This document shows, piece after piece, positions 1 through 8,756 of a stretch of 31,231 bases of DNA (the stretch's first letter is position 1; each line of letters opens with the position of its first letter). The stretch lies in assembly GCA_030632385.1 (NCBI GenBank), contig DAOVUW010000003.1:1-31231 (forward strand), in the 5' to 3' direction. Made by a program: the position numbers and the translations under genes. Source of the DNA: Candidatus Nanohalarchaeota archaeon (GTDB lineage Archaea > EX4484-52). The notes under the pieces are model-generated. The model ran no database searches, was not told the origin of the DNA, and saw only the letters and a list, made by a program, of their open reading frames with translations.

Positions 1-67
1 TCTTGCCTCTTCTTACGAGTTCTTTGTTGTACTGCTTCCAGTTAATTGGTGTTTTTCTTTTTCCCAT
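1..67 (-). CDS. Partial transposase, N-terminus only (IS5-like candidate)
   Basis: Reading the minus strand from an ATG at 67-65 gives an open frame beginning MGKRKTPINWKQYNKELV that runs off the left edge of the window after 22 codons. The NW-x-x-Y-N-x-x-L-V-x-R-G pattern is like the N-termini of IS5-type DDE transposases found in archaea and bacteria. This is family recall from a short piece, so the family is tentative. The catalytic DDE core would lie outside the window. A palindrome ending in CAACATCACCC just upstream of the start (100-119) fits a terminal inverted repeat, which would put the element boundary about 50 bp from the start codon. Confidence 0.5.
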   Translation of the reverse strand, partial: MGKRKTPINWKQYNKELVRRGK

Positions 68-99
68 AGAGAACTATGGATTTTGGTGCATATATAATT

Positions 100-119
100 G
101 ATGTTGTGCAACATCACCC
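100..119. mobile_element. Probable IS terminal inverted repeat
   Basis: GATGTTG (100-106) and CAACATC (109-115) are perfect inverted arms around TG, followed by ACCC. The palindrome lies upstream of the partial transposase, where an IS end is expected. The 11-mer CAACATCACCC recurs at 25776-25786. The exact boundary and any target duplication cannot be seen because the other end is outside the window. Confidence 0.4.
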
Positions 120-221
120 AATAGGAAAACAAAATCGAAAACTATATATATTTGTTGGTTAAATACTTCTTGTATAACAAAAAATATACATATAATAAAA
201 ATAAAAAATGTGTGATTAAAT

Positions 222-755
222 ATGGTAATGAAAAGAAAAGCAGTAACACCTGTTATTGCAGTAGTGTTATTATTGATGATGACTGTAGCCGTTGGCGGAG
301 TTGCTTTTATGTGGGTGACACAGATGCAGAAAGGAATGCAGGATGATATTACAAAGCAGCAAGAAGAGATGACAAAAAAAGCAAGTGCTAGTTTGGTTGT
401 AGATGCAGCATGGGCAACAATTCTAGGAGGTCTTACGCATATTACAATTAGAAATAATGGACAATATACTTATACTGCAACTGAAATGGATGCTATGCAG
501 ATACACTACAATGGTGTTCCTCAGGGTAATTTAGCAGCAATATTTGATGATGCTGTTATTCCAACAAGTCCATGTGTAGGTAATGCTCTTGCTCCGGGAG
601 AGACATGCGAAGCTCTATCGCTAGTAGCTACAAATATGTTTCCATGGACAGGAGGTTCTGGATGGGAATTTACACTAAGATTGATAGAACCAAATACAGA
701 AGTCAGTATATCAAAATATTGTAGGATGAATAGTAATGCACAAATAACCTGTTAA
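222..755 (+). CDS. Type IV pilin-like surface protein, paralogue 1
   Basis: A 177-residue archaeal pilin-type protein. The N-terminus has a short basic leader (MVMKRKA) and then one hydrophobic helix (about residues 8-32), the layout of the archaeal pilin N domain cleaved by a PibD-like prepilin peptidase. A Gln/Glu/Lys-rich stretch follows (about 35-55), then a beta-rich ectodomain with four cysteines (CVGNALAPGETC and two near the C-terminus) that probably form disulfides outside the cell. ATG 222 is preferred because a TATA-like CATATAATAAAA (189-200) lies about 27 bp upstream. An in-frame ATG at 228 would remove only MV. Its neighbour at 813-1340 is a clear paralogue sharing the CVGNALAPGE and FPWTGG-GWEFTL segments. 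Whether the two build a pilus, an archaellum-like filament or an adhesin is not visible here. Confidence 0.85.
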   Translation: MVMKRKAVTPVIAVVLLLMMTVAVGGVAFMWVTQMQKGMQDDITKQQEEMTKKASASLVVDAAWATILGGLTHITIRNNGQYTYTATEMDAMQIHYNGVPQGNLAAIFDDAVIPTSPCVGNALAPGETCEALSLVATNMFPWTGGSGWEFTLRLIEPNTEVSISKYCRMNSNAQITC

Positions 756-762
756 TTCAGCC

Positions 763-782
763 TTCTTTTTTTTATTTTTTTT
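763..782 (+). terminator. T-rich terminator after pilin 1
   Basis: Eight bases after the pilin 1 stop the coding strand becomes almost pure T, with no hairpin. Archaeal termination uses such U-tracts, helped by aCPSF1/FttA, which is encoded at 27993. The tract runs into the TATA box of the second pilin (about 779-790). Confidence 0.55.
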
Positions 783-812
783 AAATAAATAAACAAATAA
801 TGAGATGTTTTT

Positions 813-1340
813 ATGATGAAACGAAAAGGTGTTGAAGGTATAATAGCAGTAGTATTATTATTGATGATGACCGTAGCAATTGCCGGCGCTGCATTTGTTT
901 GGCTGACAAAGATGCAGAAAGGAATACAGGATGATGTTACCAAGCAGCAGGAAGAAATGAAAAAAAAAGCAAGTTCTAGTTTGATTATTGATGCTGCATG
1001 GACAACAGCTATTGGTTCACCTATGCATATTATGCTTAGGAACAATGGACAATATACTTATACTTCAGGAGAAATAGACAATATAGAAATACATTATAAT
1101 GGAATTCCGCGAGGAAAACTAGTAACTGTTTTTGATGAAAATGCTATTGCCAGACCTTGTGTGGGAAATGCTCTTGCTCCGGGAGAAAGTTGTGAAGCAG
1201 TATCTATTCTAGCCACAAATTCTTTTCCCTGGACTGGTGGCGCAGGATGGGAATTTACTCTTATGCTATTAGAACCAACAACAGAAGCAAGTATAACAAA
1301 AAGTTGTAGAATGAGTAGAACTACACAGAAGACATGTTAA
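813..1340 (+). CDS. Type IV pilin-like surface protein, paralogue 2
   Basis: A 175-residue paralogue of the protein at 222-755. It begins MMKRKGVEG and has one hydrophobic helix (about residues 9-32) of the archaeal pilin N type, then the same Gln/Glu/Lys-rich segment, the CVGNALAPGESC pair, FPWTGGAGWEFTL, and two C-terminal cysteines. Compared with paralogue 1 the post-leader sequence is GVEG instead of AVTP, so cleavage or assembly may differ. A TATA box (TTTAAATAAA, about 780-789) lies about 27 bp before ATG 813, so it probably has its own promoter and a leaderless mRNA. ATG 816 is the alternative start. Conservation is highest around the cysteines and the N-terminal helix, as expected for subunits of one filament or alternating subunits. 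Confidence 0.85.
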   Translation: MMKRKGVEGIIAVVLLLMMTVAIAGAAFVWLTKMQKGIQDDVTKQQEEMKKKASSSLIIDAAWTTAIGSPMHIMLRNNGQYTYTSGEIDNIEIHYNGIPRGKLVTVFDENAIARPCVGNALAPGESCEAVSILATNSFPWTGGAGWEFTLMLLEPTTEASITKSCRMSRTTQKTC

Positions 1341-1360
1341 TTTTTCCTTATTTTTTTATT
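1341..1360 (+). terminator. T-rich terminator after pilin 2
   Basis: The coding strand is nearly all T directly after the TAA stop, without a stem. It is followed at 1380-1388 by the TATA box of the next gene. Confidence 0.5.
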
Positions 1361-1409
1361 TGTAATAAAAGCAGATTTTTTTAAATAGTTTAATATCTAT
1401 TTATCTTAT

Positions 1410-3071
1410 ATGCTAAAAAAAATACAGGATGCTAGACGTTTCAGAGAGATATTAAAAATTTTTGTAAAATATGGTTATTCTTATGTTCTTGACAAAAATC
1501 AGGATATCGGCTTTTTTTCAATGTTTAAGAAAAACGAAGAATTGAGTGAACTTTCCACGCCCGAAAAAATAAGAAAAATGTTTGAAGAACTCGGAGTCAC
1601 TTTTGTAAAATTAGGTCAGATGATGAGTACCAGACCGGATTTGGTTGGAGTAGATATAGCTAAAGAATTAGAAAAACTTCAGGATAATGTATCTCCTTTT
1701 GCTTTTAGCATAGCAGAAAAAGAAATTGAAAGAGAACTAAAAAAACCCATCGACAAATCATTCAAATCATTTAACAGGAAAGCCATTGCTTCTGCATCTA
1801 TAGGACAGGTTTATTCCGCTATATTAAAAAATAACAAAAAAGTGATTGTAAAGGTTCAGCGAATCAATATAAAACAGAAAATAGAAAGTGATTTGAGAAT
1901 AATGTATTATCTGCTCAATGCTGTGGAAAAACCTGTATTTTCAAAATACGGCGATTTAAAAACAATTATAGAAGAATTTGACAGGTATATTCATAAGGAG
2001 TTAAATTATGTTGTTGAAGGGAAAAACGCTGACATTTTCAGATATAATTTTTCAAAAGAAAAAGATATTTTTGTTCCAAAAATTATCTGGACGCATACAA
2101 CAGAACATATTCTGACAATGGAATTTATCGACGGTGAAAAATTAAAGGATTTATTCAACAATAAAAGAAAACACAAATTTCCTATTGATAAAAAAAAGAT
2201 TGCGAAACTGCAGACAAGAGCTTTTTTTAAACAGGTTTATATACATGGATTTTTTAATGCGGATCCGCACCCGAGCAATCTGTACATTCTTCCAAATAAT
2301 CGTCTTGCTCTTCTTGATTTTGGAATGATAGGGAGATTCAGTCCATCTGTAATGGATGATATTTCCAATTTATTTATATTTGTCATTAGTGGAGATATTG
2401 AAAATTTAATCAAGCAATTCAAAAAAATGCATGTAATAACACAGGATGTTGATATTGATAATCTAAAAATAGATATGTATGACTTGAAAGATTATTATTA
2501 TTCTTTGTCTCTTAAAAATCTAAAAATGGGACAATTTATACAGGATTTGTTTTTCATATTTTTCAAATACCGGCTAAAAATACCGCGCGATTTGTATTTC
2601 TATGGAAGGGCATTGGTTCTGGTTGAATCTAATGGGGGAAATCTTGACCATAATTTCAACACAATTAAAGAATGCAAGCCATATATAAAAGAGATTATCG
2701 CAAAGAAAGTAAGTCCGAAAAGAATTGCAGATAAGTTAAAAAATGCTTTTTTTGACATAGAATATCTTTTGGATGAATTGCCTGAATCTTTGAGGAATCT
2801 AATGGATAACATCGGTCAAAAAAGAATGACAGTAAACTTAGAACACAAAAATTTGGAAATAATTTCAAATGAACTGGAAAGAGTAACCAATCGAATTTCT
2901 TTTGCCATAATTATTTCTGCAATTATCATTGCATCTGCATTGATTATGTTAACAGGCAAAGGATTATTGTTATTCGACTTTCCGATACTTGGAATTTTGG
3001 GATTTGTTTTTGCTGCATTTCTGGGATTTATGATGTTATTATCCCTAATAAGGAAAGGAGACATCTACTGA
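1410..3071 (+). CDS. ABC1/AarF/UbiB-family atypical kinase-like membrane protein
   Basis: A 553-residue member of the UbiB/AarF/ADCK family, atypical kinases linked to isoprenoid-lipid and quinone metabolism in bacteria and mitochondria. The signature elements are visible: KLGQ (67-70), the Ala-rich nucleotide loop ASASIGQVY (about 127-135), the VKVQ lysine strand (147-150), NADPHPSN (283-290) replacing the usual D-PHPGN, and LLDFG (301-305). The C-terminus has two hydrophobic helices (about 495-545), usual for membrane-bound members. A TATA box TTTAAATAG (1380-1388) sits 26 bp upstream of ATG 1410. No quinone pathway genes are nearby, so the substrate is unknown; a role in prenyl-lipid homeostasis is an inference from the family. 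Confidence 0.9.
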   Translation: MLKKIQDARRFREILKIFVKYGYSYVLDKNQDIGFFSMFKKNEELSELSTPEKIRKMFEELGVTFVKLGQMMSTRPDLVGVDIAKELEKLQDNVSPFAFSIAEKEIERELKKPIDKSFKSFNRKAIASASIGQVYSAILKNNKKVIVKVQRINIKQKIESDLRIMYYLLNAVEKPVFSKYGDLKTIIEEFDRYIHKELNYVVEGKNADIFRYNFSKEKDIFVPKIIWTHTTEHILTMEFIDGEKLKDLFNNKRKHKFPIDKKKIAKLQTRAFFKQVYIHGFFNADPHPSNLYILPNNRLALLDFGMIGRFSPSVMDDISNLFIFVISGDIENLIKQFKKMHVITQDVDIDNLKIDMYDLKDYYYSLSLKNLKMGQFIQDLFFIFFKYRLKIPRDLYFYGRALVLVESNGGNLDHNFNTIKECKPYIKEIIAKKVSPKRIADKLKNAFFDIEYLLDELPESLRNLMDNIGQKRMTVNLEHKNLEIISNELERVTNRISFAIIISAIIIASALIMLTGKGLLLFDFPILGILGFVFAAFLGFMMLLSLIRKGDIY

Positions 3072-3214
3072 TGAAAAATATATAAAGTTAATAGAGGCCA
3101 TAGGCATATATAATAATAAGCGCATAAATTGATTTAATTAATATATCTAATAAATTATTTGAATCCACTCCAAAATACAAACTCCAATTGATGAATCTTA
3201 AAAAAGAATAAAAT

Positions 3215-4129
3215 ATGAACTATGCTATAAAGGGAAAAGACGACAAAACCTACAATATAAAGAAAATAGAAGTTCAGAATATAAAATCTCTTTCTGAAAA
3301 TGCAATAAAAATTCTAAAAATTTTATCGGAAAAGGAAATGTATCCTAAACAAATTGCTCAGCTTCTAAAAATGAATGAGCAAAAAGTATATTATTATATT
3401 AATCTTCTAAAAAAAACAAAATTGATTGATGTTACAAGAGAAGAAAAATACGGTGGATTAATTGCCAAATATTATACTTGCTCTTCAGATGGAGCACTTG
3501 TTTTGTGGAATAAATTAGCAATAGAAAAAAACAAAATCAAAGATGATTTTTTGTTGAATTTTACGAAAAACAATTTTTCAAAAACGGTATTTGTATTGGG
3601 CTCTCCTTTCCATCATGGAAGACAAATGGCAAAAGCTGAAGATGAAAAACAGGCAATTCTTGTTGCACTTTTTATGGGTGGTCTTGCTGGCAATTGTTCT
3701 GCCAATATATCTAATATTAAATACGATACAGAAATAGAAGAAGAAGATTTAAAGAAGAATCTTATAATTGTTGGAGGTCCTGCAATAAATAAAACTGCTG
3801 AACTCATGAATAAATCTCTTGCTGTAAAATTTGTAAAAAAAGATAATTTTTATCATGCACTGTATTCATCAATATCAAAAAAAGAATATTCTGATGAAAA
3901 TTGCGGTTTCATAGAAAAAACAAAAAACCCATTCAACAAATATGCAGAAATCCTTATTTTCGGCGGTCGAAGAAGAATCGGAACTGCTGCCGCAGTATTT
4001 TTCCTGATAAATAAATTAAACTCATTTGAAAAAGGCAATAAATACAATAAAAATATCTTTTCGAAAATAATAAAAGGAATTGATGAAAACAACGACGGAT
4101 TTGTCGACAGGGTTGAAGAATTAGAATGA
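3215..4129 (+). CDS. Winged-helix protein fused to S-layer-like domain with EF-hand loop
   Basis: A 304-residue protein with three parts. Residues about 25-100 form a winged helix-turn-helix of ArsR type (IAQLLKMNEQKVYYYINLLK as recognition region). Residues about 120-275 resemble the C-terminal domain of archaeal S-layer proteins: an IIVGGPAINK strand, a GFIEKTKNPFN turn and an ILIFGGRRRIGTAAAV segment match the usual VGGP-xN, NP-[FY]-N and G-x-R-x-GT pattern. The last 15 residues hold a canonical calcium loop, DENNDGFVDRVEE, with D/N at positions 1, 3, 5 and 9 and E at 12. No signal peptide or membrane helix is evident, so it should be cytoplasmic. No target or ligand can be named. A regulator that senses Ca2+ through the EF-hand is an inference. 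Confidence 0.75.
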   Translation: MNYAIKGKDDKTYNIKKIEVQNIKSLSENAIKILKILSEKEMYPKQIAQLLKMNEQKVYYYINLLKKTKLIDVTREEKYGGLIAKYYTCSSDGALVLWNKLAIEKNKIKDDFLLNFTKNNFSKTVFVLGSPFHHGRQMAKAEDEKQAILVALFMGGLAGNCSANISNIKYDTEIEEEDLKKNLIIVGGPAINKTAELMNKSLAVKFVKKDNFYHALYSSISKKEYSDENCGFIEKTKNPFNKYAEILIFGGRRRIGTAAAVFFLINKLNSFEKGNKYNKNIFSKIIKGIDENNDGFVDRVEELE

Positions 4130-4181
4130 AAAATTACTTCTATTCCTTTCTGTACTTGTAAATATAGAATAAATGTATAAA

Positions 4182-4532
4182 TTACATCCTGCTGTTATTT
4201 CGGATATTGTCAATTATTTTTGTTATGTCTCCGTTTGCTTTCCAAAAAGTAATGGACTTTTCATTATATGGATTGGAGTGAATGTGGTATTTTCCCGGAT
4301 TTATATTTATTGAATCTCCTTCATTTAAAATTACTTCTTTTGTATCTCCATATTCTTCAAAAAATTTCATGACGCACCTGCCTTCAAGTTGAAACAAGGA
4401 TTCTATAACAGGACGATTGTGTTTAAGTAATTCCTGATTTGGATTAAGTTCCAACGTGCCGACACTTAAATTTTTGTCAGAAAATGCAATCATTATATTT
4501 CCAGTCGGCAGATTGTATAATTCAAAATTCAT
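4182..4532 (-). CDS. Small cupin-like protein
   Basis: A 116-residue protein with a single cupin-like barrel: LNPNQELLKHNRPVIESLFQ (motif 1-like) and INPGKYHIHSNPY (motif 2-like, with two histidines). It resembles small mannose-6-phosphate isomerase or quercetinase-like cupins, but a complete set of metal ligands is not convincing in motif 1. The start at 4532 lies about 29 bp from a TATA element (4557-4568) on the minus strand shared with the divergent Dabb gene. The substrate is unknown. Confidence 0.6.
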   Translation of the reverse strand: MNFELYNLPTGNIMIAFSDKNLSVGTLELNPNQELLKHNRPVIESLFQLEGRCVMKFFEEYGDTKEVILNEGDSININPGKYHIHSNPYNEKSITFWKANGDITKIIDNIRNNSRM

Positions 4533-4556
4533 ATTGATAATATTATATTGATTGAA

Positions 4557-4568
4557 CTATAAATATCT
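4557..4568. promoter_or_regulatory. Shared bidirectional TATA box, cupin/Dabb pair
   Basis: ACTATAAATATC is TATA-like on both strands. On the plus strand it lies about 25 bp before ATG 4586, and on the minus strand about 29 bp before ATG 4532. One element may therefore serve both divergent genes, each leaderless or nearly so. Confidence 0.5.
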
Positions 4569-4585
4569 TTGTGTGTCTTATATTT

Positions 4586-4885
4586 ATGATAAAACACATA
4601 TTGCTTTTCAAATTCAGGCAAAACACACCGCAAGATACAATTGATGAAATAATGGACTTATTCGTGCAATGCATAGATAAATTGTCTGGTTTAACAAAAA
4701 TAGAGCATGGAAAAAATACGAGTTCTAAAAAACATCTTGATTGTGGTTTTAATTATTGTGTCATAATGCATTTTGAAAAGAAAGAGGATATTGGCAATTA
4801 TGGTCTTCTAAATGAACATAAACAAGCCCAGGAACTTCAAAAATCATGTGTTGAAAAAGTGCTGGTTTTTGATATTACAGCATAG
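4586..4885 (+). CDS. Dabb (stress-responsive A/B barrel) domain protein
   Basis: A 99-residue single-domain protein of the Dabb/dimeric alpha-beta barrel family. It begins MIKHILLFKF, the usual first strand of the family, and ends with the strand VEKVLVFDI. Members form homodimeric barrels; functions vary and the ligand is often unknown. The frame is open from a GTG at 4571, but ATG 4586 is chosen because the conserved first strand begins there and the TATA element at 4557-4568 lies about 25 bp upstream. It is convergent with valS, whose stop is 14 bp after this gene. Confidence 0.75.
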   Translation: MIKHILLFKFRQNTPQDTIDEIMDLFVQCIDKLSGLTKIEHGKNTSSKKHLDCGFNYCVIMHFEKKEDIGNYGLLNEHKQAQELQKSCVEKVLVFDITA

Positions 4886-4898
4886 TATAAAACATATC

Positions 4899-7334
4899 TT
4901 AAAATGTGACAAAAATATTTTCTTCCTGCTGTTCATTTACATACAAACTAATTTTTTCAACAATCCCTACGCCCTTAATATCTTCAATTATTTTTTCAAT
5001 CAATTCTTTTTCTTCTTTTGTTTTCAAAAATATTTTGATTTGCTTTATTTGAGTTTTGAGAGACAGATTGTTTTTGTTTTTGTATTGCCTGATTTGTGCA
5101 ATAATTTCGCAAAACAAATCCCCTGTTCTTAAGCATTGTTTATCTCCTGTTGGTTTTGATTTAGGCCAACTGCATAAATGGATGCTTTTTTCTTTTTTGA
5201 TTTGCTTAAAAGATAATTGATATATCTCTTCTGTAATAAATGGAATAAACGGAGCAAACATTGTCAAAACATCAAATATAACAGAATTTAGAGTTGCCAA
5301 TGCACTTTTTTTGCTCTTTGTCAATTCTTCATTGTAAATTCTGTATTTGATAAATTCAAGATAGTTGTCGCAGAATGTATTGAAAAACAGAAATTCTATT
5401 TCTTTTTTTGCAGCAGAATATTGATAATTGTCAAGATAATTTGTTGCTTTTTCTATTTGTTGATTTGTCTTTTCCATCATCCAAATATCGAGAATTTCAT
5501 AAATATTGTCTGTTTTTATTTCATCTTGTTTGCATTCTGTTAAATGAGAAATGCAAAACTTGCTTGCATTCCATAATTTTATACAGAGTTTCATTCCTGT
5601 TCTTAGATCCTCTTCTTTGAATGACACATCATCCCCTAATTTGGATTTTGCAGCCCAGTAACGAATTGCATCTGCGCTGTAGTTTTCAATCATTTTTTGA
5701 GGCTCAATAACATTTCCTTTAGATTTGCTCATCTTTTTCCCCTTTGGATCCAGAGCCCATCCACTTATCATGACATCTTTCCATGGGTTGATATTGTTGT
5801 GCAATTGCGACTTTACCATAGTGTTAAAAAGCCAGAAGCTTATGATATCGTGCGCCTGCGGTCTTAAATCCATTGGATATATATCATTATATCTTTCCGG
5901 GACTAATTTTGCCGCAATTTGAGGAGTCATAGAAGAAGTTGCCCACGTATCCAAAACGTCCTTTTCCGGCAAGAACTCATTACATCCACATTTTTGGCAT
6001 TTTTTTAGAAGAGGTTTATCCTCAAGTGGGTCAATAGGCAATTGTTTTTTATCTGCAATAATAACTTCAGAGCATTTTTTGCAGTACCAAACAGGGATTG
6101 GGACACCGAATTTTTTCTGTCTCGAAAGACACCAATCCCACTTTAATCCTTTTATCCAATTATCTAGTCTATTTCTCATGTGAGAAGGATTCCAGTTTAA
6201 TTTGGCTCCTGCTTCAAGCAATCTATCTTTCAAATCTAAATATTCAATAAACCACTGTTCTGTTGCAACAAATTCAATATCTGTTCCGCAACGCTCGTGA
6301 GTATTGACGATATGTTTTATCGGCTCCTGCTTTACCAAACATCCGTCTTTTTTCAAATCTTCTATTATCTGTGTTCGCGCCTTGATTGAATTTAAGCCCT
6401 CATATTTTCCTGCCTTTGAATTGTATATTCCATTAACATCCATTACATTAATCGGCTCAACATCAGTGTGCCTGCTCATCCATTCTATGCATTCCATGCC
6501 GCCATAACTGCAATAATATACAACGCCAGTTCCGTAATTCATGTCGGTCTCTTCATCGGGAGTAATTTGTATCTTTGCCCCTGTAAGTGGCATTTTTACA
6601 TATTTTCCAATTAAATCTTTGTATTTTTGGTCATCTGGATGAACACTGATTCCAATGCATGCCGGAAGAAGTTCAGGTCTTGTTGTCGCAAAAACCAAAT
6701 GCTCTTTTGTTCCAATTATCTGGACTTTTATGTGACTCAAAAAAGAGTCTTTTTCTGCATCTTCTAATTCCACCTGCGCAATAGCAGTCCTGCATTTTGG
6801 ACAAATCATTATAGGGGAATTTTTTCTTTTGATTCTTCCTGATTTGTAAAGATCAATAAAACTTTCCTGTGATATTTTCCTACAATGCTCGTTTATTGTT
6901 GTATAAAATAAGTCAAAATCAGCGCTAAGCCCGATTCTTTTCCAGTCCTGTACATATTGCGGTCTTAATTCTTCAAGCGTCTTTAAGCAAAGTTCTATGA
7001 ATTCGCCTCTTTCCATCTTATTTGCTCTTATTTTTTTTGTCTTTTCAATAAGCATTATTGTTGCTAATCCATTATCATCTGTCCCAAACGGATAAAATAC
7101 ATTAAAACCCTTCATTCGTTTATATCGCGCAATCATATCTGTTTGCGAATAAGAAAAGCTGTGCCCCAAATGCATTTTTCCTGAAACTGTCGGCGGAGGT
7201 GTATCTATAGAATAAATCTTTTTTTTTGTGTCTTTTTTGTCAAATTTATATATTTTATTTTCCTGCCAGTATTTAATATATTTTTCTTCGGTCTCTTTTG
7301 AATTGTATTTTTTTGGAAAATCTTCTGCATCCAT
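4899..7334 (-). CDS. valS: Valyl-tRNA synthetase
   Basis: An 811-residue class I aminoacyl-tRNA synthetase that charges tRNA-Val. HLGH (55-58) is the HIGH motif and KMSKS is at 534-538. The CP1 editing domain begins near ATTRP (217-220) and carries THERCGTDIEF. Cysteine pairs at about 418/421 and 446/449 form a zinc-binding knuckle. The DTPPPTVSGKMHLGH N-terminal signature is typical of ValRS, and the C-terminal anticodon-binding helical domain is present. The length is in the normal archaeal range and lacks a long bacterial C-terminal coiled coil. A TATA-like TTTTAAACC on the minus strand (about 7352-7360) lies about 22 bp before the ATG. A tRNA-Val(GAC) gene is at 12707-12778. Confidence 0.97.
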   Translation of the reverse strand: MDAEDFPKKYNSKETEEKYIKYWQENKIYKFDKKDTKKKIYSIDTPPPTVSGKMHLGHSFSYSQTDMIARYKRMKGFNVFYPFGTDDNGLATIMLIEKTKKIRANKMERGEFIELCLKTLEELRPQYVQDWKRIGLSADFDLFYTTINEHCRKISQESFIDLYKSGRIKRKNSPIMICPKCRTAIAQVELEDAEKDSFLSHIKVQIIGTKEHLVFATTRPELLPACIGISVHPDDQKYKDLIGKYVKMPLTGAKIQITPDEETDMNYGTGVVYYCSYGGMECIEWMSRHTDVEPINVMDVNGIYNSKAGKYEGLNSIKARTQIIEDLKKDGCLVKQEPIKHIVNTHERCGTDIEFVATEQWFIEYLDLKDRLLEAGAKLNWNPSHMRNRLDNWIKGLKWDWCLSRQKKFGVPIPVWYCKKCSEVIIADKKQLPIDPLEDKPLLKKCQKCGCNEFLPEKDVLDTWATSSMTPQIAAKLVPERYNDIYPMDLRPQAHDIISFWLFNTMVKSQLHNNINPWKDVMISGWALDPKGKKMSKSKGNVIEPQKMIENYSADAIRYWAAKSKLGDDVSFKEEDLRTGMKLCIKLWNASKFCISHLTECKQDEIKTDNIYEILDIWMMEKTNQQIEKATNYLDNYQYSAAKKEIEFLFFNTFCDNYLEFIKYRIYNEELTKSKKSALATLNSVIFDVLTMFAPFIPFITEEIYQLSFKQIKKEKSIHLCSWPKSKPTGDKQCLRTGDLFCEIIAQIRQYKNKNNLSLKTQIKQIKIFLKTKEEKELIEKIIEDIKGVGIVEKISLYVNEQQEENIFVTF

Positions 7335-7469
7335 ATCAATAAATACAAGAAAGGTTTAAAAGAATTAATTCATAATTGAATCATTTTTTGTTTGTAATAT
7401 CGGGAAAAATAAGAGAAAAAATTATCAATAAAAATTTGAAATACATAAAAAAATTCTTTACTCTAAAAA

Positions 7470-8732
7470 TTACAAACCATGATAAATGCAGTTCATATTT
7501 TCTAATACCTTTTTCTTATCATCAAATATTCTTTTCAAATCAATTAAAATACTTTTTTCTCCAACCAATCCGCAAATATCAAGGTCTTTAAATTCTTTAT
7601 GATTGACAGCATAAACAACAACATCATATTTTCCTTTTGGCTCTTTATTGTCAACATCAAAAATAGTTTTATTTTCAATCAATGGTTCCAATATATGAAT
7701 ATCTTTAATACCTAAATCTTTCAATGATACAATCATATTTTCAACTTTTGAATCCCTTAAATCCGGTACATTTTCTTTGTATGTTGCTCCAAGAATCAAT
7801 AGTTTTACAACTCCTGGATTTTTGTTTTGCTTTTCCAAAAGAGTCTTTATTTTCTTTGCTACAAATATAGGCAGTTCTTCATTTATTTGTCTTCCTGCCA
7901 GAATTAGTTTGGGATAATATCCCATTTCCTGCGCTTTTTGAGCCAGATAATAAGGGTCTACAGGAATGCAGTGCCCTCCTACAAAGCCGCATTTATATTT
8001 CATAAAATTCCATTTTGTGCCTGCTGCTTCAAAAATCTCTTTTGTATCTAAATCCATTTTGTCAAAAAGCATTGCAAATTCATTGAACAATGCGATATTT
8101 ATATCCCGCTGTATGTTTTCAATTACTTTTGCTGATTCTGCTATTTTTATAGATGAAGTAGTATGCACTTTTGTTACTTTAGAATATACTTTTTCAAGTT
8201 CTTCAATTGTTTGTTTTGTGTCTCCTGAAACTATTTTTGTGATATTGTTTATGCTGTGCTCTTTGTCCCCGGGATTCACACGCTCAGGAGAATAGCCTAT
8301 AAAAAAGTCCTCTTTGTATTTGAGTTTACTCTCTGACTTTAAAACAGGAAGGCAGAAGTCTTCAGTACAGCCAGGATAAGTAGTGGATTCATAAACAACA
8401 ATAGCTCCTTTTTTCATATTGCGTCCCGCGACACGAGATGCACCTTCAAGGTATGTTAAATCAGGTGTTTTGTCTTTCTTTACTGGTGTTGGAACAGAAA
8501 TTATTATGATATCTCCTTCACTTACTTTTTTTTCATCCAGAGTATAGTTAATATTATTTTCTACTTCTTCAAACTCTGCTTTTGTAATTTCATTATTTGC
8601 ATCAAATTTATTTTTAAGCTGTTCTATCCGATCTTCCCTAACATCAAAAGCAATCACTTTGAAATGCTTCGCCATGTGGATTGCCAGAGGAAGTCCAACA
8701 TATCCTACACCTATAACAATAATCGTCTTCAT
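7470..8732 (-). CDS. UDP-N-acetyl-hexosamine dehydrogenase (nucleotide sugar dehydrogenase)
   Basis: A 420-residue NAD-dependent enzyme of the UDP-glucose/GDP-mannose dehydrogenase family that oxidises C6 of a nucleotide sugar to the acid. It has an N-terminal Rossmann fold (GVGYVGLPLA, about residues 7-16), the YSPERVNPGD segment and the catalytic-cysteine signature GGHCIPVDPYYL. That combination matches the WecC/WbpA/TviB branch acting on UDP-ManNAc or UDP-GlcNAc. The start is set at ATG 8732, right before the first strand; an upstream in-frame GTG at 8747 would add five residues. It lies 24 bp after the stop of the TFS gene on the same strand and is probably in its operon. The product would feed surface glycan or N-glycan synthesis. 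Confidence 0.9.
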   Translation of the reverse strand: MKTIIVIGVGYVGLPLAIHMAKHFKVIAFDVREDRIEQLKNKFDANNEITKAEFEEVENNINYTLDEKKVSEGDIIIISVPTPVKKDKTPDLTYLEGASRVAGRNMKKGAIVVYESTTYPGCTEDFCLPVLKSESKLKYKEDFFIGYSPERVNPGDKEHSINNITKIVSGDTKQTIEELEKVYSKVTKVHTTSSIKIAESAKVIENIQRDINIALFNEFAMLFDKMDLDTKEIFEAAGTKWNFMKYKCGFVGGHCIPVDPYYLAQKAQEMGYYPKLILAGRQINEELPIFVAKKIKTLLEKQNKNPGVVKLLILGATYKENVPDLRDSKVENMIVSLKDLGIKDIHILEPLIENKTIFDVDNKEPKGKYDVVVYAVNHKEFKDLDICGLVGEKSILIDLKRIFDDKKKVLENMNCIYHGL

Positions 8733-8756
8733 ATTAGATACAATCACAGAAAATAT

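Noticed and set aside
152..346. Frame upstream of and overlapping pilin 1
   Set aside because: It is out of frame with the pilin, begins in the promoter region and has low-complexity Lys/Asn/Tyr content.
5408..6507. Several plus-strand frames inside valS
   Set aside because: They are antisense shadows of a clear valyl-tRNA synthetase and carry no motifs.
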